NCBI RefSeq assembly: GCF_001273835.1
Contig: NZ_JHEI01000139.1
Coordinates: 1-64,000, forward strand
Origin: Leucobacter celer subsp. astrifaciens
GTDB lineage: Bacteria > Actinomycetota > Actinomycetes > Actinomycetales > Microbacteriaceae
DNA length: 64,000 bases
Reading direction: 5' to 3'
The notes below the pieces were generated by a model that was not told where the DNA came from, ran no database searches, and saw only the letters and a program-made list of their open reading frames with translations. Below, one piece after another: positions 1 to 7,771 of this stretch (positions are counted from its first letter, which is position 1; every line of letters starts with the position of its first letter). Both the position numbers and the translations under genes were made by a program.

Positions 1-19
1 GGGGGGGGGGGGGGGGGGG
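1..19. other. poly-G run at contig edge (probable artefact)
   Basis: The window opens with 19 consecutive G bases, immediately followed by normal coding sequence of a reverse-strand gene. In that gene's frame the run would read as consecutive prolines. Such runs at a sequence end are typical of no-signal base calls in two-colour chemistry or of an assembly edge, so it should not be read as biology. Confidence 0.8.
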
Positions 20-148
20 CATCAGCTTCTGCTGCGGCTTCGTCAGGCCCGCGATCCCCGCGACGTCGAAGCCTGCGACGATGTCCGGGCTGACGCGCGT
101 GCTCAGCTCGCGCCAGTCCTTCGCACGAATCGACGGTCGATCACTCAT
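1..148 (-). CDS. hypothetical protein, N-terminal part only
   Basis: A reverse-strand frame opens with ATG at 148 and runs 43 clean codons to position 20, where the poly-G run destroys it. The protein starts MSDRPSIRAKDWRELS and contains Asp/Val-rich segments, with no motif I recognise. It lies downstream of, and in the same direction as, the DUF2185 and ankyrin-repeat genes, so it may belong to the same small accessory operon. The 3' end is missing at the contig edge. The function is unknown. Confidence 0.5.
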   Translation of the reverse strand, partial: MSDRPSIRAKDWRELSTRVSPDIVAGFDVAGIAGLTKPQQKLMPPPPPP

Positions 149-233
149 CGGAGTGCACCTGAGCAGAGTCCGGGCAGACAGGTAGGTCTCCTGCTGGCAA
201 CATACGTATCAGTGTAGAACTGCAAATATCGAG

Positions 234-572
234 CTACTCAGAAAGCGGTTGTTGTGTTCTGTTGTCATAGAACACAAGTCGCCCGGTCCGCTCTTCGACG
301 AGCTGCAGGTCCGAGCCGATGGGAAGGAGGTAGATACTGATGACGGCTGGTTCAATTGCCGCAACTGTGTTGAAATCAACGACGACGAGATTGCCGGGTG
401 TATTGATGTAGGTATCGTCGTCTTCCTCGGCGAGAAATCGCCACCCGTTGTCCGCAGGATTCACGGGCGCTTCGCGGAACGCCCATTTCAGAAGCCCTTC
501 TCCTGCGAGAATACGCCGCGACGCGAGTACCCCTCCGGCACCTTCGATGAATTCGTTAGTTTTCGTGTTCAA
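234..572 (-). CDS. DUF2185 / Imm33-like immunity protein
   Basis: About 112 residues. The core matches what I know of the DUF2185 (Imm33-like) family: an N-terminal GGVLASRRI strand, a central NPADNGWRF segment, the acidic patch EEDDDTYINTP, then a DFNTVAAIEPAVI stretch and a terminal PIGSDLQL motif. Members are often immunity proteins beside polymorphic toxins. The frame extends upstream, but that part is the antisense-like tail of the ankyrin gene. I placed the start at TTG 572, which overlaps the ankyrin gene end by 17 bases and has GGAAGG upstream (spacing about 13, rather long). No toxin gene is visible in the window. The family is fairly sure; the exact start and partner are not. Confidence 0.7.
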   Translation of the reverse strand: MNTKTNEFIEGAGGVLASRRILAGEGLLKWAFREAPVNPADNGWRFLAEEDDDTYINTPGNLVVVDFNTVAAIEPAVISIYLLPIGSDLQLVEERTGRLVFYDNRTQQPLSE

Positions 573-1083
573 GAGCGGCTTTGATCCTTCCGGCAAGTTC
601 GACACGGCCGCGAGTCTCTGCCCGCTGCAGGGGGAGCAGTCCTGCTCTGTTCGGCGTTTCCAGACCAGACAGACCCTGCTGGAAAACGAGGTCGTACAGC
701 GGCAGGAGTTCCGTTTCATCAGAACCCATGAGCATCAAGCTGTCGAGTATTCCGTCGCCGCGGCGTGATCGGGAGTTCACGTTCGCGCTGGCGGCGATGA
801 GTCGCCGGACGAGCGCTGTCGTCTGCTCGATGTCGTGCCGTGCGGCCCCGAGTAGGATCCTCAGAGGAGGTTCTTCGTCCTCGCCTGCGGCGAAGTCGGC
901 CCTTGCGCCGTGGTCCAGCAGGAGGTTCGCGATCTCGTAGCGAGCGTCGGGCGAGGTGTTCGCCAACGCCTGGGCCAGGACGGGGGTTCCCAAAGTGTCG
1001 AGGCTGTTTGCTAGCTCAGGTGAGAAAACCGCGCGAAAATCCGCCGCCGACTGCGTGAGCGCGGTGACTCCGAGACTAGCCAT
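556..1083 (-). CDS. ankyrin-repeat protein
   Basis: 175 residues with degenerate ankyrin repeats. Residues about 45-65 carry the helix pair ARYEIANLLLDHGARAD, followed by LVRRLIAASANVNSRSR and a last partial repeat ending in NRAGLLPLQRAETRGRVELA. The protein is cytoplasmic by sequence, with no signal peptide or membrane segment. Ankyrin proteins of this size are common neighbours of immunity genes, and here the stop overlaps the start of the DUF2185 gene, implying translational coupling. The ligand is probably another protein. Whether it acts as an immunity factor is inferred from context only. Confidence 0.72.
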   Translation of the reverse strand: MASLGVTALTQSAADFRAVFSPELANSLDTLGTPVLAQALANTSPDARYEIANLLLDHGARADFAAGEDEEPPLRILLGAARHDIEQTTALVRRLIAASANVNSRSRRGDGILDSLMLMGSDETELLPLYDLVFQQGLSGLETPNRAGLLPLQRAETRGRVELAGRIKAALEHEN

Positions 1084-1155
1084 GAAGACCTTCCTCGCTA
1101 CTCATACTTGTGGCTTCTATTAGAGGCTGGCGTCTGTGGAACGTAGTGATCAGGG

Positions 1156-1290
1156 TTAATGTACCTCCTTGGCCTCCCACACGAGCTTCTTCGCGGCGTC
1201 GAGCCGTGCCTGCGCGTCATCAACCGATGTGCGCTCGGAGGAGACGTCGGAAGACGTGAAGACGTTCGGTGCGACTCGCCGCGGAACCCG
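1156..1290 (-). pseudogene. possible C-terminal gene remnant
   Basis: The last about 30 codons before a TAA at 1156 look like a genuine helical C-terminus (DDAQARLDAAKKLVWEAKEVH), but no start codon with a ribosome binding site lies upstream in this frame. The frame then runs into sequence antisense to the lipoprotein gene. It could be the tail of a gene disrupted by insertion, or chance. Low confidence. Confidence 0.2.
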
Positions 1291-1362
1291 AGCCGCACCC
1301 CGACCCGCGCGCGTGGGAGAGGAGGAATTGATCTCCCCGCTGGATCTTGAGGAGGTGCCGAG

Positions 1363-1891
1363 ATGAGAGTTCGCAGGAGGCTGGTCGTAAGCGTGCTGGT
1401 CGCGGTCGCGGTCGCGGGGTCGCTTTCGGGGTGCACGTCGGAGCAGCGAGAGGTGGAACGGGTGGCGTCGCAGGAAGCTCAGTTGAGAGAGTACGTCGAG
1501 CAGGCCGATGCGTGGGGGGGCTGAGATCATCGTGCAGATCCCCGAGGCCGAGGTGGAGAACGTCACTCAGAATCTGGGCGGGTCTCGGCAGGCGAGCGAC
1601 CTGTACGAGGATTGGCCGAAGTACTACTACTGGGATCAGATCGTTTCGTTGCTTCCCGATGGGCCGCGGACGCCGGCCCAGCTGGCTGATGACTTGGAAC
1701 CCTGGCTCGAGGAGCAGGGCTGGCAGCGCGATCGTGCACGTGAGTTCCCTCCAGGCAAGGAGAGTTTCACGCGTGACTACCGGCGAGGTGCGTACACCCT
1801 CGCGGTCGAGGTCTACACCGTGCCTCCCCCTCACGCTCAGTCCATCAGCTTCAGCATCGTGACGCCGAACACCGACCCGGACCGAGGGTGA
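1363..1891 (+). pseudogene. lipoprotein gene, frameshifted in a G7 run
   Basis: ATG 1363 follows a good GAGGAGGTG site. The first 52 codons encode a lipoprotein signal peptide (RRR, hydrophobic core VLVAVAVAG, lipobox LSGC) and a charged helix. The frame ends at a TGA right after a run of seven G at 1513-1520. With six G the frame would read straight into the second open frame, giving one protein of about 175 residues ending at 1891. That downstream part contains PEAEVENVTQNLGGS, a Trp/Tyr patch (WPKYYYWDQIV) and a beta-rich tail. The family is not recognised. Either a real disrupted or phase-variable gene, or a homopolymer sequencing error. Confidence 0.7.
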
Positions 1892-2050
1892 GGCCTGATT
1901 CGCGCTGCACGTCGATCGAGCACAGCCGGCTGAGGCCCCCGCTCGAGACCGAGCCCAGTGCGCGAGCCCGAGTCTTCCAGAGCCGGTAGCTCACTCAGTT
2001 TGATGCAATGGAGTCGGTTTCGAGCGCGGAGAGCGGTGGGGAGCGCGGCC

Positions 2051-2779
2051 CTAGCGGGACGACAGGAAGCCGCGCAGCAGTGCGGCCGATCCCTCGATGT
2101 GCTCGCGCATGGCCTCGGCGGCCGATTCGGATCGGCCCGCCAGGATCGCCGAGACGATCGCCTCGTGCTGCGCGTGCGAGTGGGCGAGATTCGGGGCCAG
2201 CACGGGGATGTCGTCGAGCAGGGCGTTGACACGCGACCGCAGATTCGCCACGAGGGGCACCAGACTCGGGGATCCCGAGAGCTCGGCGATCAGCAGGTGC
2301 AGCCGCGAGTCGAGCCGCCGGTGGTCCGAGACGTCGGCCGCCGCGCACTCCTCGAGCGCGCGCACCAGCGCGGTGCGATCCTCGGCGCTCAGATCCCGCC
2401 CGGCAGCCTCGCGTGCAGCACCCACCTCGAGCACCCGTCGCAGCACGGTCGTGTCCTCGATCTCGTCCTCGCCGAGCTCGGCCCGCTCGGTGCGCAGCGC
2501 GGTGGGGCTGGGCAGCTCATCGACCACGAAGGTGCCGCCGTAGCGGCCGCGACGTGAGACCACGTACCCGGCGTCGGCGAGCGTGGCGAGCGCGTCGCGC
2601 ACGGTGTCCCGGCTCACCTTCAGCATGCTCGCGAGCTCGCGCTCCGCGGGCAACCGGTCACCGGGTGGGATCAACCCGAGGCGGATGGATTGCAGCAGCC
2701 GTCTGATGGTCTCCTCGTAGGCATTGCTCGGACGCACGGCCCCGATGAGCAGTTCGATGCCCTCGGACGGTACGTGCAT
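2051..2779 (-). CDS. GntR/FadR-family transcriptional regulator
   Basis: 242 residues from ATG 2779, which has AGAGGA upstream; an earlier in-frame start is ignored because it lacks a site. The N-terminal winged helix (about residues 20-85) shows the GntR signature GDRLPAERELASMLKVSRDTVRDAL, with a wing RGRYGGTFV. The C-terminal half is an all-helical FCD ligand-binding domain with the metal-type residues D in HRRLDSRLH and H in HAQHEAIV. It lies at the end of the reverse-strand amine operon, separated from it by a long hairpin. By position it is the likely local regulator. The effector is unknown. Confidence 0.88.
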   Translation of the reverse strand: MHVPSEGIELLIGAVRPSNAYEETIRRLLQSIRLGLIPPGDRLPAERELASMLKVSRDTVRDALATLADAGYVVSRRGRYGGTFVVDELPSPTALRTERAELGEDEIEDTTVLRRVLEVGAAREAAGRDLSAEDRTALVRALEECAAADVSDHRRLDSRLHLLIAELSGSPSLVPLVANLRSRVNALLDDIPVLAPNLAHSHAQHEAIVSAILAGRSESAAEAMREHIEGSAALLRGFLSSR

Positions 2780-2869
2780 GGCTTTCCTCTCGGGTGGTGT
2801 GCCGAGTCTAGTGCGGCTCGTCTGGGCTCCGGGATCGTGCCTCAACGGCCCTGGGGGTCCTGCCGCGTA

Positions 2870-2937
2870 TTTCGGCTCTCACCGTTCATTCGGATGGATC
2901 GGCGGGTTACGGTCCGAATGAACGGTGAGAGCCGAAA
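2870..2937. repeat. perfect inverted repeat, 25-bp arms, 18-nt loop
   Basis: The left arm 2870-2894 starts TTTCGGCTCTCACCG; the right arm 2913-2937 is its exact reverse complement, containing CGGTGAGAGCCGAAA. It lies between the 3' end of the SDR gene and the start of the GntR gene, both on the reverse strand. It could terminate the operon, although no long T tract follows. A second hairpin with arms of the same length and a shared CGGTGAGA core lies at 33318-33371. Confidence 0.85.
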
Positions 2938-3005
2938 CAACGGAGGGCGAGGATGCGGGGAGGGGAGCCCCTCGGTGCGGTGCTCGCGCGGCGCCGGAGC
3001 CGCGC

Positions 3006-3797
3006 TCAGAGCGGGGTCGTATACGCGCTCGTGAGGCCGCCGTCGACGAGGAAGGTCGACGCCGTGATGAACGAGGCGTCATCGCTCGCGAGGAAGGCGA
3101 CCGAGGCCGCGAGCTCCTCGGGACGCGCGAAGCGGCCGACCGGCACATGCACGAGGCGGCGCGCGGCGCGCTCGGGATCCTTCGCGAACAGCTCCTGCAG
3201 CAGCGGGGTGTTCACGGGCCCCGGGCACAGCGCGTTGACCCGGATGCCCTGCCTGGCGAACTGCACGCCCAGCTCGCGGGTCATCGCGAGCACACCGCCC
3301 TTCGACGCAGTGTACGAGATCTGGGAGGTCGCGGAGCCCATCACTGCGACGAACGAGGCCGTGTTGATGATCGATCCGCTGCCCTGCTTCGTCATGTGAC
3401 GCAGCGCTGCGCGCGAGCACAGATACACACTCTTCAGATTGACGTCCTGCACCTTCTGCCACGCCGGCAGCTCGGTGATCTCGATGGAGTCGTCATCGTC
3501 GGGGGAGATACCGGCGTTGTTGAACGCGATGTCGACCGAGCCGTACTCTCGTGCGGCCGTGTCGAAGAGGTTGTCCACCTGATCCTCGTCGGTGACATTG
3601 ACCTGCACGAAGAGGCCGCCGACCGCCGCCGCCGCGGCCTCACCGCCCACGGGATCCATGTCGCCGATGACGATCGTCGCGCCCTCGGCGCGCATGCGCC
3701 TGGCCGTGGCGAGGCCGATGCCGCTGCCGCCGCCGGTGATGACGGCGACCTTGCCGGCGAGACGCTGGGTGAGGTCGATGGGGGTGATGTCGCTCAT
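3006..3797 (-). CDS. short-chain dehydrogenase/reductase (SDR)
   Basis: 263 residues, a classical SDR. The Rossmann glycine motif is TGGGSGIG near residue 21, followed by NNAG, the catalytic Ser in NTASF and the YTASK pair (Tyr and Lys of the triad). An Asp after beta-2 (VIGDMD) suggests NAD rather than NADP. The start ATG 3797 has AAGGAC upstream. It is the last gene of the reverse-strand operon with the gamma-glutamyl ligase, hydrolase and aldehyde dehydrogenase. It could oxidise a hydroxyl intermediate such as the alcohol of a gamma-glutamyl-alkanolamide. The exact substrate cannot be read from sequence; similar genes are annotated as 3-oxoacyl-ACP reductase. Confidence 0.85.
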   Translation of the reverse strand: MSDITPIDLTQRLAGKVAVITGGGSGIGLATARRMRAEGATIVIGDMDPVGGEAAAAAVGGLFVQVNVTDEDQVDNLFDTAAREYGSVDIAFNNAGISPDDDDSIEITELPAWQKVQDVNLKSVYLCSRAALRHMTKQGSGSIINTASFVAVMGSATSQISYTASKGGVLAMTRELGVQFARQGIRVNALCPGPVNTPLLQELFAKDPERAARRLVHVPVGRFARPEELAASVAFLASDDASFITASTFLVDGGLTSAYTTPL

Positions 3798-3930
3798 GGT
3801 GTGTCCTTCGGTGTCGTCGTGCTGCGCGGAGTCGCAGATTCTGGGGTGGTGGATCCTGCGACTCGCTGGCGCTCGCGCAGGATGACGGATGAGGCTGCGA
3901 CTTCGCGCAGGATGACGGGTTGGGGGCTCC

Positions 3931-4007
3931 GCTGGTCGAGCGAGGAGCGGAGCGACGAGTCGAAATCGAGGACCGTGGTTTTCGACTCGCTGCGCTCGCT
4001 CAACCAG
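3931..4007. repeat. interspersed palindromic repeat, copy 1
   Basis: The left half reads CTGGTCGAGCGAGGAGCGGA then GCGACGAGTCGAAA. The right half TTTTCGACTCGCTGCGCTCG then CTCAACCAG is roughly its reverse complement. It lies in the 217-nt gap between the SDR and aldehyde dehydrogenase genes of one operon. Just before it, at about 3874-3919, a 14-nt motif GCGCAGGATGACGG occurs twice. Related copies are at 9338, 13857 and 61404, with a half copy in the gcvP-gcvT gap at about 12660. Confidence 0.8.
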
Positions 4008-4014
4008 CGGTGGA

Positions 4015-5370
4015 TCAGTCGGTGGCGAAGAACACGTTCTTCGTCTCGGTGAAGTGCTCGGCGGCGTCGGGGCCCAGCTCGCGGCCGAGCCCGGACTGCT
4101 TGAATCCGCCGAAGGGCGTCGAGTAGCGCACCGAGGAGTGCGAGTTGACGGAGAGATTGCCGCCCTCGACGCCGCGCGCCGCGCGGATGCCGCGGGCGAG
4201 ATCCCGCGTCCAGATCGAACCGCTGAGCCCGTACTCGGTGTCGTTGGCGATGCGCAGCGCGTCGGCCTCGTCCTCGAACGGGATCACCGACACGACGGGG
4301 CCGAAGACCTCCTCGCGCGAGAGGCGGTCGCCGGGGGAGCCCTCGACCACGGTCGGCGCGAACCAGGCGCCCGGCCCGCTGGGAGCCGAGCCGCGGAACG
4401 CGATCCGCACGTCATCGGTGAGGAAGGACGCGACGCTGTCGCGGTGCGCGAGCGTGACGAGCGGGCCCACTTCGGTGTCCTCGTGCGTGGGATCGCCCAC
4501 CCTGACGCCCTGGACGGCCTGCTCGAAGTGCTCCATGAAGCGGTCGTAGACGCTGCGCTGCACGAGCAGCCGGCTGCGTGCGCAGCAGTCCTGCCCGGCG
4601 TTGTCGAAGACCGCGTAGGGAGCGGTGGCCGCGGCCTTCTCGATGTCGGCGTCGTCGAACACGATGTTGGCGCTCTTGCCGCCGAGCTCGAGCGTGACGC
4701 GCTTCACCTGCTCGGCGCAACCGGCCATGATGCGCTTGCCCACCGCGGTCGAGCCGGTGAACACGACCTTGCGTACGTCGGGGTTCGTGACGAAGCGCTC
4801 ACCGACCACCGATCCGCGCCCGGCGAGCACCTGGAAGAGACCCTCGGGCAGGCCCGACTCGAGTGCCAGCTCGCCGAGTCGGAGGCTGGTGAGCGGCGTC
4901 CACTCCGCGGGTTTCAGCACCACGGCGTTGCCCGCCGCGAGCGCGGGGGCGAAGCCCCACGCGGCGATGGTCATGGGGAAGTTCCACGGCGTGATGACGC
5001 CGACCACGCCGAGCGGCTCGTGGAAGGTGACGTCGAGGCCGCCGGCCACCGGGATCTGCTGCCCGATGAGGCGTTCGGGAGAGGCGGAGTAGTACTCGAG
5101 CACGTCGCGCACGTGCCCCGCCTCCCAGCGCGACTGCGTGATCGGGTGCCCGGAGTTCGTGGTCTCGAGCCGTGCGAGATGCTCGATGTCGGCGTCGACG
5201 GCGTCGGCGAAGCGCCGCAGCGCCTTGGCCCGATCGGCCGGCGCCACCCGCGCCCACTCGCGCTGAGCACGCACGGCCTCGGCGATGGCGACATCGGTCT
5301 GCTCGATGTTCAGGTGCTCGACCTCGATGACCTCGGTCTCATCGGCCGGGTTGACGACGGTGTAGCTCAT
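4015..5370 (-). CDS. NAD-dependent aldehyde dehydrogenase
   Basis: 451 residues, a complete ALDH fold. Visible are the TPWNFP motif (oxyanion Asn), the FTGSTAVGK cofactor loop, the general-base Glu in LELGGKS, the catalytic Cys in AGQDCCARS, and EEVFGPV. The start is ATG 5370 with AAAGGAG upstream; it overlaps the stop of the hydrolase gene in an ATGA arrangement. In puu-type pathways the equivalent enzyme oxidises a gamma-glutamyl-aminoaldehyde to the acid, giving the substrate of the neighbouring hydrolase. That role is inferred from the operon; ALDH sequence alone would not fix the substrate. Confidence 0.9.
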   Translation of the reverse strand: MSYTVVNPADETEVIEVEHLNIEQTDVAIAEAVRAQREWARVAPADRAKALRRFADAVDADIEHLARLETTNSGHPITQSRWEAGHVRDVLEYYSASPERLIGQQIPVAGGLDVTFHEPLGVVGVITPWNFPMTIAAWGFAPALAAGNAVVLKPAEWTPLTSLRLGELALESGLPEGLFQVLAGRGSVVGERFVTNPDVRKVVFTGSTAVGKRIMAGCAEQVKRVTLELGGKSANIVFDDADIEKAAATAPYAVFDNAGQDCCARSRLLVQRSVYDRFMEHFEQAVQGVRVGDPTHEDTEVGPLVTLAHRDSVASFLTDDVRIAFRGSAPSGPGAWFAPTVVEGSPGDRLSREEVFGPVVSVIPFEDEADALRIANDTEYGLSGSIWTRDLARGIRAARGVEGGNLSVNSHSSVRYSTPFGGFKQSGLGRELGPDAAEHFTETKNVFFATD

Positions 5371-6158
5371 GGCTGCTCCTTTGCGAGACGGTGGGTTCTG
5401 GCCGCCGCGACGAGGCCCGCGAAGAGCCTGCGGTCGTCGCGGTTCTCCTCGGGGTGCCACTGCACGGCGATCCCGAAGGGGGCCGAGGGGAGTTCGAGCG
5501 ACTCGATGATGCCGTCGGCGGTGCGGCTCGTGACCTCGAGCCCCTCGCCGACCTCCCCGATCCCCTGGTGATGGTAGAGGTGGGCGCGGGCGCCGCGATC
5601 CTCGCCGAGCACCTCGGCGATCCGGGATCCCTCGGTCACCTCCACGTCGATCGGATTGAAGACGCCGTTGCCGAGCTGGTAGCGATCGTCGCCGACGACA
5701 TCGGGGAGATGCTGGATCAGCGTGCCCCCGAGTTCGACGTTGAGCATCTGCGCGCCGCGGCAGATGCCGAGGAACGGCAGCTCCGCCTCGAGGGCGGCCT
5801 CGAGCAGCGCGCCCTCGAAGGCGTCGCGGTCGCTGCGGGGCGCGCCGGTGCGCTCGTGCGGATCCTGCCCGTACCGCGCGGGATCGATGTCGGCTCCGCC
5901 CGAGAGGACGATCCCGTCGAGGGCCGATACGATGCGCCGCGCCGCCTCGGCGTCGATCGGTTGCGGCGGCAGTACGAGGGCGATCCCGCCGGCCTCGGTC
6001 ACCCCGTCGAGGTACACCTGGGGGAGGAAGGATGCGCGCACATCCCAGACCCCGGTTCGCGCCTGCTCGAGGTAGCTGGTGATGCCGATGACGGGGGCGT
6101 CGCCCGCATCGGCGCCGCGCTCGCCAGGGTCGTGTCGATCAGAGCCGTTCAAAACCAC
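5367..6158 (-). CDS. gamma-glutamyl hydrolase, PuuD-like class I amidotransferase
   Basis: 263 residues of the class I glutamine amidotransferase superfamily, peptidase C26 type. The nucleophile elbow is GICRGAQ (Cys), with the His-Glu pair in WHPEE near residue 233 and a conserved LSGGADIDP upstream. E. coli PuuD hydrolyses gamma-glutamyl-GABA to glutamate and GABA. The start GTG 6158 has GGGAGAGGG upstream and overlaps the end of the ligase gene by 20 bases. It is the release step of the gamma-glutamylation route. The true acyl partner (GABA, glycine or other acid) depends on the amine handled by the ligase. Confidence 0.88.
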   Translation of the reverse strand: MVLNGSDRHDPGERGADAGDAPVIGITSYLEQARTGVWDVRASFLPQVYLDGVTEAGGIALVLPPQPIDAEAARRIVSALDGIVLSGGADIDPARYGQDPHERTGAPRSDRDAFEGALLEAALEAELPFLGICRGAQMLNVELGGTLIQHLPDVVGDDRYQLGNGVFNPIDVEVTEGSRIAEVLGEDRGARAHLYHHQGIGEVGEGLEVTSRTADGIIESLELPSAPFGIAVQWHPEENRDDRRLFAGLVAAARTHRLAKEQP

Positions 6159-7509
6159 GCACCCTCTCCCAATCGGTGACCGCCGCGTCGTAGGCCTGCA
6201 CCTCGATGCGAGCGGCGTGGACGTAGTGCTCGACGACCTCGTCGCCGAAGACCTCGCGGGCCAGTTCCGACCGCTCGAAGAGGTCGGCCGCCTCGCGCAG
6301 CGTGGTCGGCACGCGATCGATGTCGCTCGCGTAGGCGTTGCCCGTGAGCGGATCGCCGAGCTCGAGCTCGCGCTCGATGCCGGCGAGGCCCGCCGCGAGC
6401 ATGCCGGCCACCGCCAGGTACTGGTTCACGTCGCCGCCCGGCACCCGGTTCTCGACGCGCATGCCGTGGCCGCGGCCGACGACGCGCAGCGCGCAGGTGC
6501 GATTGTCGTGGCCCCACGCCACCGCAGTCGGGGCGAAGCTGCCCTCGACGAAGCGCTTGTACGAGTTGATGTTGGGGGCGTAGAGGAGGGTGAACTCCCG
6601 CATGGCGGCGAGCTGGCCGGCGATGAAGTGCCGGAACATCTTCGACATGCCGTCGGGGGTGTCGGGATCGGCGAAGACGGGCTCGCCCGCCGTGCTGCGC
6701 AGGCTCGCGTGCACGTGGCAGCTGTTGCCCTCGCGCTCGTTGAACTTGGCCATGAAGGTGATGCTCTTGCCGTGCGCGTCGGCGATCTCCTTCGACCCGC
6801 TCTTGTAGATGGAGTGGTTGTCGCAGGTGGGGACCGCCTGCGCGTAGCGGAAGGCGATCTCCTGCTGCCCGAGGTTGCACTCGCCTTTCACCCCCTCGCA
6901 GTACATGCCGGCGGCGTCCATCGAGTTGCGGATGTCGCGCAGCAGCGGCTCGAGGCGCGTGGATGCCTGCAGCGCGTAGTCGGTGTTGTAGTCGGTCGAC
7001 GGGGTGAGATCGCGGTAGCCGCTCCTCCAGGCCGTGCGGTAGTCGTCGTCGAAGACGAGGAACTCGAGTTCGGTGCCGACGTAGGGCACGAGGTCGCGCT
7101 CGGCGAGGCGGTCGACCTGGCGCTGCAGGATCGCCCGCGGCGACACCGGGATCGGCGTGTGGTCGTTCGCGGTCGTGAGGTCGGCGATGACGAGCGCGGT
7201 ACCGGGCAGCCACGGGGTGCGGCGCAGGGTCGAGAGATCCGGGATCATCGCCATGTCGCCGTAGCCGCTCTCCCAGCTGGTGAGTGCATAGCCGTCGACG
7301 GTGTTGAGCTCCACATCGACCGCGAGCAGATAGTTGCAGCACTCGGCCCCGTGCTCCATCACGTCCTCGAGGAACAGCCGGGCGGAGACCCGCTTGCCCA
7401 CCAGCCGGCCCTGCATGTCGGTGAAGGCGACGATGACGGTGTCGATCTCGCCGCTCGCCACCGCCTCGCGCAGTTGCTCGGGGGTCAGGTTTCCGCTCGC
7501 TGGGGACAT
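6139..7509 (-). CDS. gamma-glutamylamine synthetase (glutamine-synthetase family, PuuA/GlnA3/GlnA4-like)
   Basis: 456 residues of the glutamine synthetase fold: N-terminal beta-grasp domain to about residue 110, then the catalytic domain. Metal-binding acidic residues lie in GTELEFLVF and KGECNLGQQEI, and the nucleotide motif in GNSCHVHASL. The Tyr-adenylylation region typical of GlnA-I is not present. With an adjacent PuuD-like hydrolase, ALDH and amine permease, it most likely ligates glutamate to a small amine. S. coelicolor GlnA4 acts on ethanolamine and GlnA3 on polyamines; the ethanolamine-type permease next door favours the first. The start ATG 7509 has GGAGGAG upstream; it is the first gene of the operon. 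Confidence 0.9.
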   Translation of the reverse strand: MSPASGNLTPEQLREAVASGEIDTVIVAFTDMQGRLVGKRVSARLFLEDVMEHGAECCNYLLAVDVELNTVDGYALTSWESGYGDMAMIPDLSTLRRTPWLPGTALVIADLTTANDHTPIPVSPRAILQRQVDRLAERDLVPYVGTELEFLVFDDDYRTAWRSGYRDLTPSTDYNTDYALQASTRLEPLLRDIRNSMDAAGMYCEGVKGECNLGQQEIAFRYAQAVPTCDNHSIYKSGSKEIADAHGKSITFMAKFNEREGNSCHVHASLRSTAGEPVFADPDTPDGMSKMFRHFIAGQLAAMREFTLLYAPNINSYKRFVEGSFAPTAVAWGHDNRTCALRVVGRGHGMRVENRVPGGDVNQYLAVAGMLAAGLAGIERELELGDPLTGNAYASDIDRVPTTLREAADLFERSELAREVFGDEVVEHYVHAARIEVQAYDAAVTDWERVRGFERL

Positions 7510-7563
7510 ACAGTGCTCCTCCTCGGCTCTGAGGGTGTCGCGTTCACGTGGTTTTCGCTTTAT

Positions 7564-7579
7564 GGTCTGATTAAAGACC
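7564..7579. promoter_or_regulatory. possible GntR-type operator
   Basis: The inverted repeat GGTCT-GATTAA-AGACC lies in the divergent region, 55 bases upstream of the ligase start. Short GGT...ACC palindromes suit FadR-subfamily GntR proteins such as the one encoded at 2051-2779. Assignment is by inspection only. Confidence 0.4.
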
Positions 7580-7665
7580 TTAGCGGTGATCCTCGTCCTG
7601 ACAAGTCCCGCTTGTGATTGTTCATGGTGGCGTGGACTGAATGGAAAAGAATTTTCAAAAGGTAG

Positions 7666-7693
7666 TTGATTCGACCATTGAATTCACTATAGT
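7666..7693 (+). promoter_or_regulatory. promoter of the permease gene
   Basis: TTGATT at 7666-7671 and TATAGT at 7688-7693 are separated by 16 bases, about 80 bases before the permease ATG. The surrounding stretch is clearly more AT-rich than the rest of the window, as expected for a control region. Confidence 0.6.
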
Positions 7694-7771
7694 CGGTTGA
7701 CGTACGCCGCGTCATCGCGGGCGCGCTCGCAGCGGACCACTGCGATTCACGACGAAGTGAGGGAGGCCGGA

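Noticed and set aside
3794..4003. Reverse-strand open frame beginning MSERSESKTTV
   Set aside because: It is a translation of the interspersed repeat, not a gene.
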